Counted from the stretch's first letter, positions 31,002-40,362 are shown. The stretch: 64,000 bases of DNA from Agapetus fuscipes (GCA_951799405.1 OX637353.1:11532001-11596000), one strand, 5' to 3'. Translations and numbers: made by a program. The notes: generated by a model from the sequence alone, not told the origin.

Positions 31002-31358
31002 GGAACTCTGTGCGGGAGGTGCTCCGCAATTCTTGTAAGTCTTGGGGGACAATGTCACCCTGGAAGGGTCCGCAGAGGTGTTGCTTACTGTTATATTGAA
31101 ATACCTACTCTGATTATGTGAACGGACATGGTAACCAATGCCGAAGTTTTGAGGTGAGCTAAAGTTGACAGGGAACTGTGGTCCTGCACATACAACCTAT
31201 AGTTCTCCAATAGGGTGAGACTATCGATTAAGCCATTGATAACCTTATGAGAGAGCACCATAAGATGCCCTTTGCGCCTCGTTTCCAGGCTTCTGAAGCC
31301 AGTGTCCCGAAGTAGCTCCTCATGATGAATGAATTGTGGATAATTTCCACGTACCCTC
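31002..31358 (-). mobile_element. LINE-d 3' end
   Basis: Minus frame: GFRSLETRRKGHLMVLSHKV, INGLIDSLTLLENYRLYV, then a divergent part to ...SISIQ. RR...L..L.KVINGL is the usual post-RT block of CR1/jockey-like LINEs. The 3' end (CACCTCTGCGGACCCTTCCA, GCACCTCCCGCACAGAG) matches the LINE-d copy at 38000-38080 and the SINE-C tail. Confidence 0.65.
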
Positions 31359-31388
31359 ATGAGGAGATACCCGAGAAACTTTTTTTGC

Positions 31389-32000
31389 TTGTTCTATGTG
31401 AAGATTAAAAGAAGTTTGTTAAGATGGTTTGGGCATATGGAGAGAATGAATGAGGAAAGACTGACGAAGAAAGTATACGTGGCATACGAGGAAGACCGAA
31501 AAAGGTATGGATGGACCAAATATCCGAAATTGCGAATGAATAAAATATTCAGAGTCATAATAAAAGGAGAGCTTGTATGAAGAAGGTTATGACTCTGAAA
31601 GAAATGAAAGAAGTATGTAAGGACAGAAAGAAATGGCGGATCATCTGTGATGTTGGCGGCTTGGGTTTTAAAATTAGAATTTGTTTGTATACAAAGAAAG
31701 TGTGAAAGGAAAAAGAGGGAAGGGACGACCGAGAAAAGTATGGAGTGATCAGATTGAGGAGATTGTGAAAGAATGGGATATACAAAGTGAGCGTAAAAGA
31801 AGAAAATGCATGAAAAAGGTGATGGATATGAATGAATTGAAAGAGGTATGTAAGGATAGGAAAAAATGGAGGCAACTCTGCAGAGGCTCTGGCCACCCCT
31901 AGCGGAATGGCGACAGAGTTACAGTTACATTTTACAGAATTTGTTTTCTGTTTTAGTTTTTGATGTTAAGGTTTATACTTAATTCACGCTCATAGGTAGA
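31389..32000 (+). mobile_element. LINE-a C-terminus and 3' UTR, split by LINE-b
   Basis: Before the split: KIKRSLLRWFGHMERMNEER, LTKK, frame breaks, RRACMKKVMTLKEMKEVCKD, RKKWRIICDVGG (stop lost). After the split, 31947 onwards is the LINE-a 3' UTR (TTTTAGTTTTTGATGTTAAG). Confidence 0.8.
31687..31935 (+). mobile_element. LINE-b 3' fragment nested in LINE-a
   Basis: Frame KESVKGKRGKGRPRKVWSDQ, IEEIVKEWDIQSERKRRKCM, KKVMDMNELKEVCKDRKKW, RQLCRGSGHP-stop, tail GTTACAGTTACA. Flanked by an 11-bp duplication AGAATTTGTTT (31676-31686 and 31936-31946). Uninterrupted in frame, so younger than its host. Confidence 0.85.
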
Positions 32001-32009
32001 CAATATAAG

Positions 32010-32190
32010 TACCTACTTACAAAAAAAAACCTTATATGAATATAAGCCTTGCAACTTCTGCCGCATTTTCCTAAACGGGGTGGCATAGCCAAAAGTGAAC
32101 CAAGTTTTTACAGCATGGGGGTCAGCCTCACATCAACGCATAAGTAAAGTAACATATTTATTTCAAAATTTTAATATGGATCCGAGGACA
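32010..32190 (-). mobile_element. Diverged module A (A2) with linker, antisense
   Basis: GCCTTGCAACTTCTGCCGC, CTAAACGGGGTGGCATAGCC, ACAGCATGGGGGTCAGCC, CAACGCATAAGTAAAGTAAC. Reverse complement of 20353-20560. Head-to-head with the LINE-a end at 32191-32614. Confidence 0.75.
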
Positions 32191-32614
32191 AAGAAGACAG
32201 AGAGGATCAAGGACAGAAAGAAATGGCGGTTGATCTGTGATGTTGGCGGCTAGGGTTTTTTTTAAATAAGTATTTGTTTTCCGTTAGTTTTTGATGTCCA
32301 TACATATTATTATTTATTGATTTAAAAATTAAATTTGTCGTGTATGTTCCTTGACTTAAAGGTTGGTATGCTGCTGACCACTCATGCTGTAAAAATGGTT
32401 CACTTTGCAAAGGTCACCCCTGTTTCAGGGAAGGACGGCAAGAGTTGCAGGGTGTATGTCCATTTGAGAGTTGGGTTTTTATGTTGTAGGTTCACATGCG
32501 GCATGTGCAAGCGCGAACTTGTACGAGTCTGCTTGTGAGAATGCATATAATGTGAATCCTCAATGTCACACATATTTTTGAAACTTAATTAGATAAGATT
32601 AGATATCAGTTCGT
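32191..32614 (+). mobile_element. LINE-a 3' end with module A-I
   Basis: GAGGATCAAGGACAGAAAGA (KDRKKWRLICDVGG-TAG by 32251), 3' UTR 32252-32334, module A 32335-32614 with tail TTAATTAGATAAGATTAGAT. The sequence 5' of the GGACAG is not the normal LINE-a coding sequence but a linker shared only with 20353-20400. Confidence 0.85.
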
Positions 32615-32744
32615 GGTTCTTATTTGTAGAAGAGACACGCTCCTGAGGACGTCGGATATGACTCCGACGAAACGTAGAGAAAATCGTTCTTATCTTTTGC
32701 ACGATCAGTAAAATCCGTTTTTTTTCATTCTATAAAAAGATTAG

Positions 32745-32910
32745 ATCTATCATATCTATGTACTTCCGCTGGTAGGGAGTCCAAACTTCGATAGCGTACT
32801 CTAATTTGGATCGTATAACGCAGATAAAGACGTCCACCATCGCTTTGGGCTCAGTAAGCTGTTTGCACACTCTAAATTTTGCACGCCCCACATTTTGGCG
32901 CCCCCTCTCC
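32745..32910 (-). mobile_element. LINE reverse-transcriptase fragment
   Basis: Minus frame: FRVCKQLTEPKAMVDVFICV, IRSKLEYAIEVWTPYQRKYI, DMID. LEY.I.VW.PY is the conserved block just after the RT domain in jockey/CR1-type LINEs. Probably the same lineage as LINE-d. Confidence 0.7.
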
Positions 32911-33169
32911 CGGTAAAACAGCTCCATTTTGGATGAATACCGGCTCGCTGGCGGACTGCACATCGGTTTCACGTTCCAGCGTTCAAGGGGCCAGCGCGCG
33001 CTCGCCGTAAGTACGGTAATTGTATTGGGAATTGAAATTCAGTCATTGGAGGACGTGACTCTCGGCCACATGACTGCCGAGGAGGGAGGAGCTTTTGTTT
33101 AACGAAACCAGAAAATTCTGTGGATCTCTGTGCGAGGTGCAATGTTTCAAACAAATACGTAGCATTCCA
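32911..33169. other. No recognised feature
   Basis: GC-richer sequence (CAAGGGGCCAGCGCGCGCTC) near 32980 within otherwise unassigned DNA. Confidence 0.35.
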
Positions 33170-33357
33170 AACGTAACTAACGCAAACGCAACTAAGCTAA
33201 ACATATAGAGTAACTTCTTGCCTGCGTTATCCCCGAAGGAGTCGCATGTAGTGATTCGGGACTTATTTATTTTTACGGGTAAGGGTACCGGCCTCACATT
33301 AACCACTTTCAGTTGAAGTGGGGGTTTCTCAGTTCTCGGGGGGGCTGGGAAAACCTA
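33170..33357 (-). mobile_element. SINE-B 3' half, dimer-type subfamily
   Basis: Antisense GCAACTAAGCTAAACATATA, GCCTGCGTTATCCCCGAAGG, GTGATTCGGGACTTATTTAT, ACGGGTAAGGGTACCGGCC. GATTCGGGAC and ACGGGTAA are shared with the SINE-B halves of the C-B dimers. Confidence 0.75.
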
Positions 33358-33689
33358 TTAATCACAGATCTTTATCTATGCTATTAATCAAGGAAGTAAT
33401 AATTAAAAAAAATTAAAACGGTGCTTGTACAGAACTATGCACTGAAAACAACAGATAATGATGAAACGGTCTAATATTGATAATGGCGTTCGCCTATTAA
33501 GATTGGACAAACATTTTTCCCGGCGGGTTTCCGCAATAGCGAGCTGCACTCCGTACAAATGAGGGACGAGCGTTACACTGAGCCATCTACCTGGCAGTAC
33601 TCAAAAACTATTAAAACCTCTACAACCATGGGCGTATCTGTATTAGAAGCGTTTAGGATTATTTTTTGAGATATCCAAAAATGCTTGAT
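33358..33689. other. No recognised feature
   Basis: AT-rich then mixed. Nothing recognised. Confidence 0.4.
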
Positions 33690-34373
33690 TAGTCCGTAGT
33701 CCAGTGGTAACACTTCGGACTCGTAAATGAAAGGTTGTGGGTTCGAATCCCGGCGGAGCACAAAAATATACCCCAGGACGAGGCTCTTCCATTGCACTTC
33801 GGTTGGGCTGACCCTTGCGATTATCCCTAATGCGGATAACTGGGGCGCGTAATTTTTGGTATATATTTTTGTATTTTTGATATATTTAATATATTTTTGA
33901 ATTTGCTTTTCGCCGGGTTGAAAAATTCATAATCTTTTACAAAAGAGCCTTTGACCGGTCATTAAAAAGGTCCATCCAGCCTTTCAGCAACTGGGTCTTG
34001 CTTGAAAATTGGCGCTTTGTAGCGACGACCAAGCTCGTACAAAGTCCGGTTGATAGCTCAGTTGGTAAAATGCTTGCATTCTATGCCGAGAGCAAAAGCT
34101 CGAACCCCACTGAGGGTGTCAGAAATGATTTCCCGTTTCGGTGTACATTTTAAGCCCAAAATAATTACCGGCAATGTGTTCTCAGCATTCACAAAAATTA
34201 GAACCATCGGTAGCTGGGAAACCCCTCCTTCAACTGAAAGTGGTTGGTGTGAGGCTGGCCCCTTTATCCGTAAAATAAATAGGTCCTTAATCGCCACATG
34301 CGACTCCTTCGGGGATAACACAGGCAAGAAGTTACACCATATGTGTAGCTTAGTTACATTTGCGTTGCGTTTA
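33690..34373 (+). mobile_element. SINE C-B dimer, copy 1
   Basis: SINE-C part 33690-34044: GTCCGTAGTCCAGTGGTAAC, GGGTTCGAATCCCGGCGGAG, an unusual insert (CTCTTCCATTGCACTTCGG, ATAACTGGGGCGCG), CTTTTCGCCGGGTTGAAAAA, AGCGACGACCAAGCTCGTAC. It has no tail; instead AAAG leads into the SINE-B part 34045-34373 (CCGGTTGATAGCTCAGTTGG to GTAGCTTAGTTACATTTGCG). The same fusion point is seen at 48942-48945. Confidence 0.75.
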
Positions 34374-34400
34374 TCTCTCCAGCATCATCAACCGGCCTTG

Positions 34401-34780
34401 TAAGAGCCCGTTCCCACTTGTCGGGTGTCAGATCCGTATATTAATCGGAGGTTCCAGTGGCAGAACATTATGTATGGAACTATTCACACTTGTCGGAAAC
34501 CGATTTTGTCCGAAATGTCCTGCAACTGGAACCTCCGATGAATATACGGATCCGACGATGCCAATGTCACCCCTGTCTCAGGGAAGGACGGCAAGAGTTG
34601 CAGGGTGTATGTCCATTTGAGATTTGGTTTTTATGTTGTAGGTTCACATGATGCATGTGAAGCGCGAACTTGTACGTGTCTGGTTGTGAGAATGCTTGTA
34701 ATATGAATCTCCAATGTAACATATCTTTGCAACTTAGATTAGATTAGATTAGACACCCGACAAGTGGGAACGGGCTCTTA
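34401..34780. mobile_element. TIR element with 6-bp target duplication, split by module A
   Basis: Ends TAAGAGCCCGTTCCCACTTG and its inverse, with arms of about 55 bp (through TCGGGTGTC, GATCCGTATATTAATCGG, AGGTTCCAGT). Flanked by GCCTTG (34395-34400 and 34781-34786). The right arm is broken by module A at 34557-34754. The original element would be about 180 bp, non-coding. Confidence 0.8.
34557..34754 (+). mobile_element. 5'-truncated module A-I inside TIR element
   Basis: Starts at GATGCCAATGTCACCCCTG and ends (GATTA)3. The host arm reads ...GGATCCGAC before and GACACCCGAC after, so the insertion can be removed exactly (overlap GAC). Confidence 0.85.
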
Positions 34781-34786
34781 GCCTTG

Positions 34787-35324
34787 CACTTTTATTCAAG
34801 GAAATCTTTGTTTATTTTTTACACACTTGCATCTCTATTTTGAACGTTTGAGCTACGCCACTGCCCTTAAGGATCTCCTAGGAAACTTGCTACGTGTAAT
34901 ATCCACGGAGAAGATGCTCCAAACAAATACTACTTTGTTCCTTTTTAAACATAAAACTTGCGCCTCGCTCCTTGTTTCGCAGTAATTAATTTTGAAGGAA
35001 GTGTTTACGACACACCTACTTACCCCATAGGTAGATGCATTTTTGCAACGAGTCTGCAAAGTGGGCACTTATGGCGAAATTAAAAACGCGAAGTACCTTT
35101 TTTTCCTTTAAAAAAAAAAATGGTTTTGTTTTTGAATGACAGATGAAAATTGTTAGTATAGGTGCAGTATCAAATAAGCTGGACTTGTAGGTTTATAAAT
35201 ACTGTTCACAAAAATGATTTAAAATATCAACCAACATATTAGGTCGGGGATAAAGTTTCTTCGCATTTTTATATGAAAATTCAGGTTTTTTTTTCAAAGT
35301 TAATTTACATTTAATCACAGTACA
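34787..35324. other. No recognised feature
   Basis: 34850-35040 has mixed composition and an open minus frame of 71 codons without recognisable domain. The rest is AT-rich. Confidence 0.4.
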
Positions 35325-35568
35325 TACACAAAGAAAGTGTGAAAGAAAAAAAAAGAGGGAAGGGACGACCGAGAAGAGTATGGAGTGATCAGATTGAGGA
35401 GATTGTGAAAGAATGGAATATTCAAAGGTAGCGTAAAAGAAGAAAATGCATGAAAAAGGTGATGGATATGAAGGAATTGAAAGAGGTATATCAGGATAGG
35501 AAAAAATGGAGGCAACTCTGCAGGGGCTCTGGCCACTCCTAGCGGAATGGCGACAGAGTTACAGTTAC
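35325..35568 (+). mobile_element. LINE-b 3' fragment
   Basis: KKKRGKGRPRRVWSDQIEEI, VKEWNIQ-stop, RKRRKCMKKVMDMKELKEVY, QDRKKWRQLCRGSGHS-stop, tail GTTACAGTTACA. It begins at almost the same point as 31687 (ACAAAGAAAGTGTGAAAG), which is notable for a randomly truncated LINE. Confidence 0.8.
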
Positions 35569-36294
35569 ATATGTGCCATTTTCTTTGTAGACTATCTGCC
35601 ATCTTGTAGGTTAAGCCATGATCCTGTTGCAATAGAAATTTTGGGACTTCTGATCAAAAAAACGCAAACTTCCTCAAAAAAATTAAAGGAATTTTTATGA
35701 CAGACAGCGAAAATCACATCCTCCCTTTTCACCCATTGATTGGAAAGGCGCTTTAAGGATCTGTTACCTCTTACTCTCAAGAAGCTCATCGTAGGCAAGC
35801 GTGAAACGTCCAGACCACGGCAACAGAATCATGAAAGCAACTCTCCAGTATCAACAACCGGCCGTGTAAGCCTTAAACTCTTATTCAGTATTTACATATT
35901 CGAAAACCTGTTATTTGAAGTATTAAGTACAAAAAAGAATCGGTAGTTACAATCATTGTTAAATATTGACTTTGTACTGAACCAACAGACATCATTTCCT
36001 TTTTATTAAAAAACATGAATGCTTGATTCAAGACAGGCACTATGTACCATAGTGGTCAAATTAAAAAAATATATACGAAATCGTATTTGAGAATTTATGC
36101 AGAAATAGTTACCAGATTTCAGTACAAAAAAAAAAAAAAAAAATGTTTTTATTTATTTCACATGACGCGCTCACCTCTGTCATATTATTTTGTAAAAACT
36201 ATCGTTTACCGAGCGTGGTATATAGAGCTTTTTTTAAATTTCCGAAATACAACTCTCAGTGCTAAAACCACATTTTGACACGTAATATAATAAT
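35569..36294. other. No recognised feature
   Basis: Mixed to AT-rich, with an A-run at 36126. No gene or repeat family. Confidence 0.4.
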
Positions 36295-36540
36295 GATCTA
36301 CAATCTAAGTTGCAACGATAAAAAAACATACAAAACTCATTTCAAATGCATGACCACTAACATACACGTGTAAGTTCACGCTTACAAATGCTGAATGTGT
36401 ACTTACAAATTATAACCAAACGTCAAATGAACGTATACCCTGCAACGTTTGCCGACCTTTTCTGATGCAGGGGTGATGTTGGCAAAGTGAACTATTTTTT
36501 TCAGTATGGGTGGTCAGCCTTATACCAACTTATAAGTCTA
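36295..36540 (-). mobile_element. Module A-II, antisense
   Basis: TACAATCTAAGTTGCAACGA, GTGTACTTACAAATTATAAC, GGGTGGTCAGCCTTATACC. Near full length. Confidence 0.8.
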
Positions 36541-36607
36541 ATAAAATAATATTCTTTTTGAGAAATATTTAAGTTAATAGTTAAGAAACAATCTGCATCT
36601 CTCTATA

Positions 36608-36792
36608 GGTAATCTATAATATAAGTTGAAAAGATATTTGAATAATTAGGAGTCATAACTAATGAATGCCGACAAACATACTCGAGAAATTTTGCGCTTA
36701 CGCATGCTGCATGTATACTCACAAAATAATTACCCAAATCTCCGATGAACGTAAACGTTACAACATTTGCCACCCTTCCTTGTGGCAAGCTT
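36608..36792 (-). mobile_element. Module A-II, 5' part missing, antisense
   Basis: GTAATCTATAATATAAGTTG, GCGCTTACGCATGCTGCATG, AACATTTGCCACCCTTCC. Diverged. Confidence 0.65.
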
Positions 36793-37202
36793 CGATTAAG
36801 ATGGAATATTTTGGTACTTAGTGCCTTCTTTAAATCAATCATCTACATGTTTCAGGTAAAAGCAAACACCGTAATGTTTTTTTCCAGCTTCAACATATCG
36901 TGAGTTTCACTAATATCTGCGCGAACCTCCCCACGGACGTTGTTTATTTTTTACATATAATTATATCGGGTTAATGACAATTTAACCGGACGTCACGCAC
37001 CGCCCATGACAAGGGATTTTATTTTATTTTATTTGGAAGGCTGGGTTTTGTAACGGTAGATACACCCTCATTATTACGTATAATTGTAATTGCTTGGAAA
37101 AAAGCAATTTGTTTTTGTTGATTGTATGATTATAAACCGAATGGTAAAACATATAAAAAAACATTTTTACATTTATTTTTTTCTAATACACGAGAAAACA
37201 CT
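36793..37202. other. No recognised feature
   Basis: AT-rich, (TTTTA)n-like stretch near 37020. Nothing recognised. Confidence 0.4.
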
Positions 37203-37285
37203 ACCGCGGTCTAGTGGTAACGCTCCATACTCGTAAATGAAATGTGGTGGATTTGAATCCCGGCAGAGCACAAAAAATATTGTGG
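37203..37285 (+). mobile_element. SINE-C head fragment
   Basis: CGCGGTCTAGTGGTAACGCT (A box) and GGATTTGAATCCCGGCAGAG (B box), then AAAAAATATTGTGG. The rest is absent. Confidence 0.7.
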
Positions 37286-37308
37286 CGAACTTCGAGTACA
37301 GTACCTTT

Positions 37309-37534
37309 AGTACTAGTTGCAAATATTGAGTAAAGTAAAGTTAACAGAAAGTATTAAAGAGTGATTTTCCCTAAAATCTGCTGTTTTTGATTTTTACACA
37401 TTATGGTCTTAGCAAAAAGAGTTACAGTGATGAAGAAAATCAAGTTCAAACAAATAAAAACGGCAGATTTTCGGGAAAACCACTCTTTAATACATTCTAT
37501 AAACTTTACTTTACTCAAGTTTTGCAACTCGTAC
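37309..37534. mobile_element. Inverted-repeat miniature element, family G copy 2
   Basis: AGTACTAGTTGCAAATATTG and its inverse ending GCAACTCGTAC. Arms of ~80 bp continue through AAAGAGTGATTTTCCC and AAAATCTGC. The loop contains TTATGGTCTTAGCAAAAAGA as at 49640. Confidence 0.75.
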
Positions 37535-37599
37535 AACCACTCGTATACACATAGGTACATCAAAATGACTTCACACACCAATGCAAGAAGTTGAGTGAC

Positions 37600-38085
37600 C
37601 AACTTGATTCTGTGCAAAGGAGGGCAGTGAGGTTGATCAATGATCTTTCTCTGACATCCGATCTGCAGCCGCTCCAGCACAGAAGAAAAGTTGGAATGCT
37701 CAGTCTTTTTTATCGATATTACCACGGAGCTTGTTCTAATGAGCTCCATTCATTAATCCCTCCCCCTCGCATTTCAGAAAGGGAAACTCGTAGTACGACT
37801 CTCATTCATCCCTTTGCAGTCGATCTCAAAACTATGAGAACTTGGCGTTTTCATGACTCATTCCTTTGCCAAACTGCCCGTTTATGGAATGGTCTACCAG
37901 TATCTGTGTTCCCTTCCCAATTTAATCCGGTTTTATTCAAAACCAACATCAATCACCACTTCATTGCAGCGCCTCACGACAGAACCAAGAACTCAAGCAA
38001 CACCTCTGCGGCACCCTTCCAGGGTGACATAGACCCCCGAGACTCTCAAGAATTGGGGAGCCTCCCGCACAGGATTCCTTAAAAA
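37600..38085 (+). mobile_element. LINE-d C-terminal ORF and 3' end
   Basis: Longest genuine LINE frame in the window, about 160 codons: QLDSVQRRAVRLINDLSLT, LQPLQHRRKVGMLSLFYRYY, a histidine-rich part, then QTARLWNGLPVSVFPSQFNP and VLFKTNINHHF. LDSVQRRA..L, RR....LFYRYYHG and ARLWN.LP..VFP are the conserved C-terminal blocks of CR1/jockey-type LINE proteins. The last ~27 codons and stop (38082) fall in the stretch shared with SINE-C (CACCTCTGCGGCACCCTTCC to GGAGCCTCCCGCACAGG), ending in an A run. 5'-truncated, no RT domain. Confidence 0.8.
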
Positions 38086-38361
38086 AAAAAAATGCACGTT
38101 GAATAAAATCATCTGTATGCCCTGACTGGTAGTGTGCGTACATATTCTGGTGATGGAATAGTCCAGAAATTGGGAGAATAATCTCTCCGCTCTAGTATAT
38201 AAGGGGTCAAAATGGTAAAACAGAAGCAGTTGCAATAAAGCTCTTTGCGAGATAACACATACACCAGTGACTCTCAAATGTGAAATAAATTGTACATTGT
38301 AAAAAAAATGCGAAAAATAAATCCTTAAAAACTAAATTCGGGCATTTTCATAAAAAAGAAT
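38086..38361. other. LTR-like signals, unassigned
   Basis: TATATAAGGGGTCAAAATGG at 38196 followed by AATAAA motifs at about 38236 and 38283, comparable to 16735-16850. ATGCCC (38117) and GGGCAT (38340) could be inverted ends, but no target duplication was found. Confidence 0.3.
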
Positions 38362-38622
38362 CCAGCAAAGAACATAACAATATACCACATATATTTTCTT
38401 AAAATATGCTCTTTGCTGGGTTGAAAAATTCATTGCCTTTACCAAAGTCCGGTCACCAAAGTTCCATCCAGCCTTACAGCAACTGGGTCTTGTTTGAGTA
38501 TTGGCGCTTTGTAGCGACGATCAAGCTCGTAAACACCTCTGCGGCACTACAACAAGTGTCATAAACCCCTAGAGTGTCTGAAATCTAGGGAGTCTTCCGC
38601 ACAGAATTTCTCAATAAAAAAG
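38362..38622 (+). mobile_element. SINE-C, head missing
   Basis: ATATGCTCTTTGCTGGGTTG, CCGGTCACCAAAGTTCCATC, AAGCTCGTAAACACCTCTGC, GGGAGTCTTCCGCACAG then an A-rich end. Confidence 0.8.
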
Positions 38623-38973
38623 GATTCACATATTGTATGTATGTGAATACACAGAATATCTCCTGGAAACAAATTTAATACAAATTAAGAAAAGCCTTTT
38701 TCCCAGCGTGTCTTGCGGGGAGTAAGGGTAGGTACATATTTTGTTTTGTTGTTTTTTCTGTATTTTCTAGAGGGCAGGGACGCGAACTAAAAGGGGTTAA
38801 TCCGCTAGAGCCGTGTCACTGACTGTTTGTTCGCTCTTCGTTTCAGAGCTGGCGGCTTTAAAGATTGACTTGCATTGTTGATAAGAAAAATACTAGTAAG
38901 ATAAGACGGTAGAGAAGTTGAAGAGATGCAATTGAAAATAATGCGGATTATTGGTGAAGGTTGATAATTTTAA
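38623..38973. other. No recognised feature
   Basis: Mixed DNA, no family or frame of note. Confidence 0.4.
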
Positions 38974-39222
38974 TCGATAATCTAAATTGCAAAAATATAA
39001 TAACAATGAAAATTGTTATTAAATGCATGCCCACAAACAGACACGGCTAAGTTCGCGCTTACAATTGATGCATGTGTACTTACAAATATAATCAAAACCT
39101 CAAATGAGCATGAACCCTACAACATTTGCCAACATTCCCTGAAAGAGGGGTGATATAGGCAAAATGAACCATTTTTAACATTATGGGTTGTCAGTTTTTT
39201 ACCAACCTATAAATCAAGGATC
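38974..39222 (-). mobile_element. Module A-II, antisense, full length
   Basis: GATAATCTAAATTGCAAAAA, TGTACTTACAAATATAATC, ACATTATGGGTTGTCAG, ACCTATAAATCAAGGA. A-to-T drift suggests an older copy. Confidence 0.75.
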
Positions 39223-39231
39223 CAACAACCT

Positions 39232-39480
39232 TATAGGTAAAACTCAATAAGTGACATATTAAGCTAACGTGGGTTTCTCAGATAAATGTACCTTTTAAAA
39301 CTATTTTCTACGGGAGAAAACACTAAAAGAGTGTAACAACCCTGTAGATGATTTTAATAAGCACTTCTTTATAATTAGTTCACTTACTAAGAGAAGTTAC
39401 ACCCAATAAAATGCTTTATCCACACTTTCTCAAATCAGTGAATCAGCACTTATTCAGTTTTACAATTCAAGTATCGATAT
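39232..39480. mobile_element. Foldback element, family K copy 1
   Basis: TTATAGGTAAAACTCAATAA and the near-inverse ending TTATTCAGTTTTACAATTC. The body (GGGTTTCTCAGATAAATG, GGGAGAAAACACTAAAAGAG) recurs inverted at 46030-46262. Non-coding. Confidence 0.65.
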
Positions 39481-40017
39481 GCTAACATTGAAAATACCGG
39501 ACCTTAAAGCAGGGACGTGCATCCCATACAGACACATGCATACGCATTTAAGCTTGATATTGCATTAAAAATTAAAAATTCAAGTTCGATTGGAGCACTT
39601 CAGTTAATTTTACATGAATTATTTTAAAGAAACGGGAGGAAATATATATTTCTGAAATGTATTTGCCTGTACCTATTGCACGCTTCTTCTGCCTTAAAGA
39701 TTGTTATACTTTCCACTAGCTCTTTTACTCTCTTCCTTCATGTTGCTCATGTGGAGTAGACTCTAGGATAATAGAAGTGGTTGGCTAGTGCCGCCTAGCT
39801 CGATGGAAACTTTACCAAATCCATACAAAGTTTGGCCCCACTCACAAACTGACGTACCCGTGTACACTTCTCGTTTCCACGACTGACTTAAATATTTAAA
39901 AATACAGAAAGAAAATAAGATAAAATCTTTTGGGAAGATTGCGACAAAAAAAAACTACAAAAATGTCTTGAAAAATATTTAGTATTTTCTTCATAACTTC
40001 ACCCAAAATTTGATAGA
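39481..40017. other. No recognised feature
   Basis: 39478-39510 repeats one arm of the element at 11486-11613 (ATGCTAACATTGAAAATACC). Otherwise unassigned. Confidence 0.4.
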
Positions 40018-40095
40018 TGTCTATAATATATAATCTAACTTGCAAAGAAATACTAACATTCAAAACTCATATCAAATGCATGCCCACAAACAGAC
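40018..40095 (-). mobile_element. Module A-II 3' fragment, antisense
   Basis: CTATAATATATAATCTAACT to GCCCACAAACAGAC, then cut by the miniature element at 40100. Confidence 0.7.
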
Positions 40096-40099
40096 ACTT

Positions 40100-40358
40100 T
40101 GCTGCCTTAGTTCTTGTTTACCGTATACGCCATGGAGAAAATTTTACATGAGCAATGTTTGCATGTGTACTGGACCAATGTGTCTTATAAAAACAAGAAA
40201 TTTATTTAAAAAATATTTAAAACAACTCTCACATTATCGAGTTTTACGGTTTTTCTTAGCTCAGATTGTGTAGAATTTGATTCATAAGACAACTGCATGA
40301 AAAAGTCATATTATTTTGACAAGATTGGCGTATACGGTAAACAAGAACTGGGGGAGCG
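40100..40358. mobile_element. Chapaev-like miniature element, copy 1
   Basis: Inner TIR AGTTCTTGTTTACCGTATAC plus GCCA is exactly inverted at the right end (to 40349). An outer 9-nt extension pairs loosely (TGCTGCCTT versus inverse CGCTCCCCC). Flanked by ACTT (40096-40099 and 40359-40362). 4-bp duplications and CACTG-like ends (seen in copy 2) fit the Chapaev branch of CMC DNA transposons. Non-coding. Confidence 0.7.
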
Positions 40359-40362
40359 ACTT

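Noticed and set aside
32640..32690. Hammerhead ribozyme call at the GAAACG stem-loop
   Set aside because: CTGAGGA and GAAAC are present, but an extra base separates the core from the stem, and the closing helices are not evident. Reported only as a recurring stem-loop.
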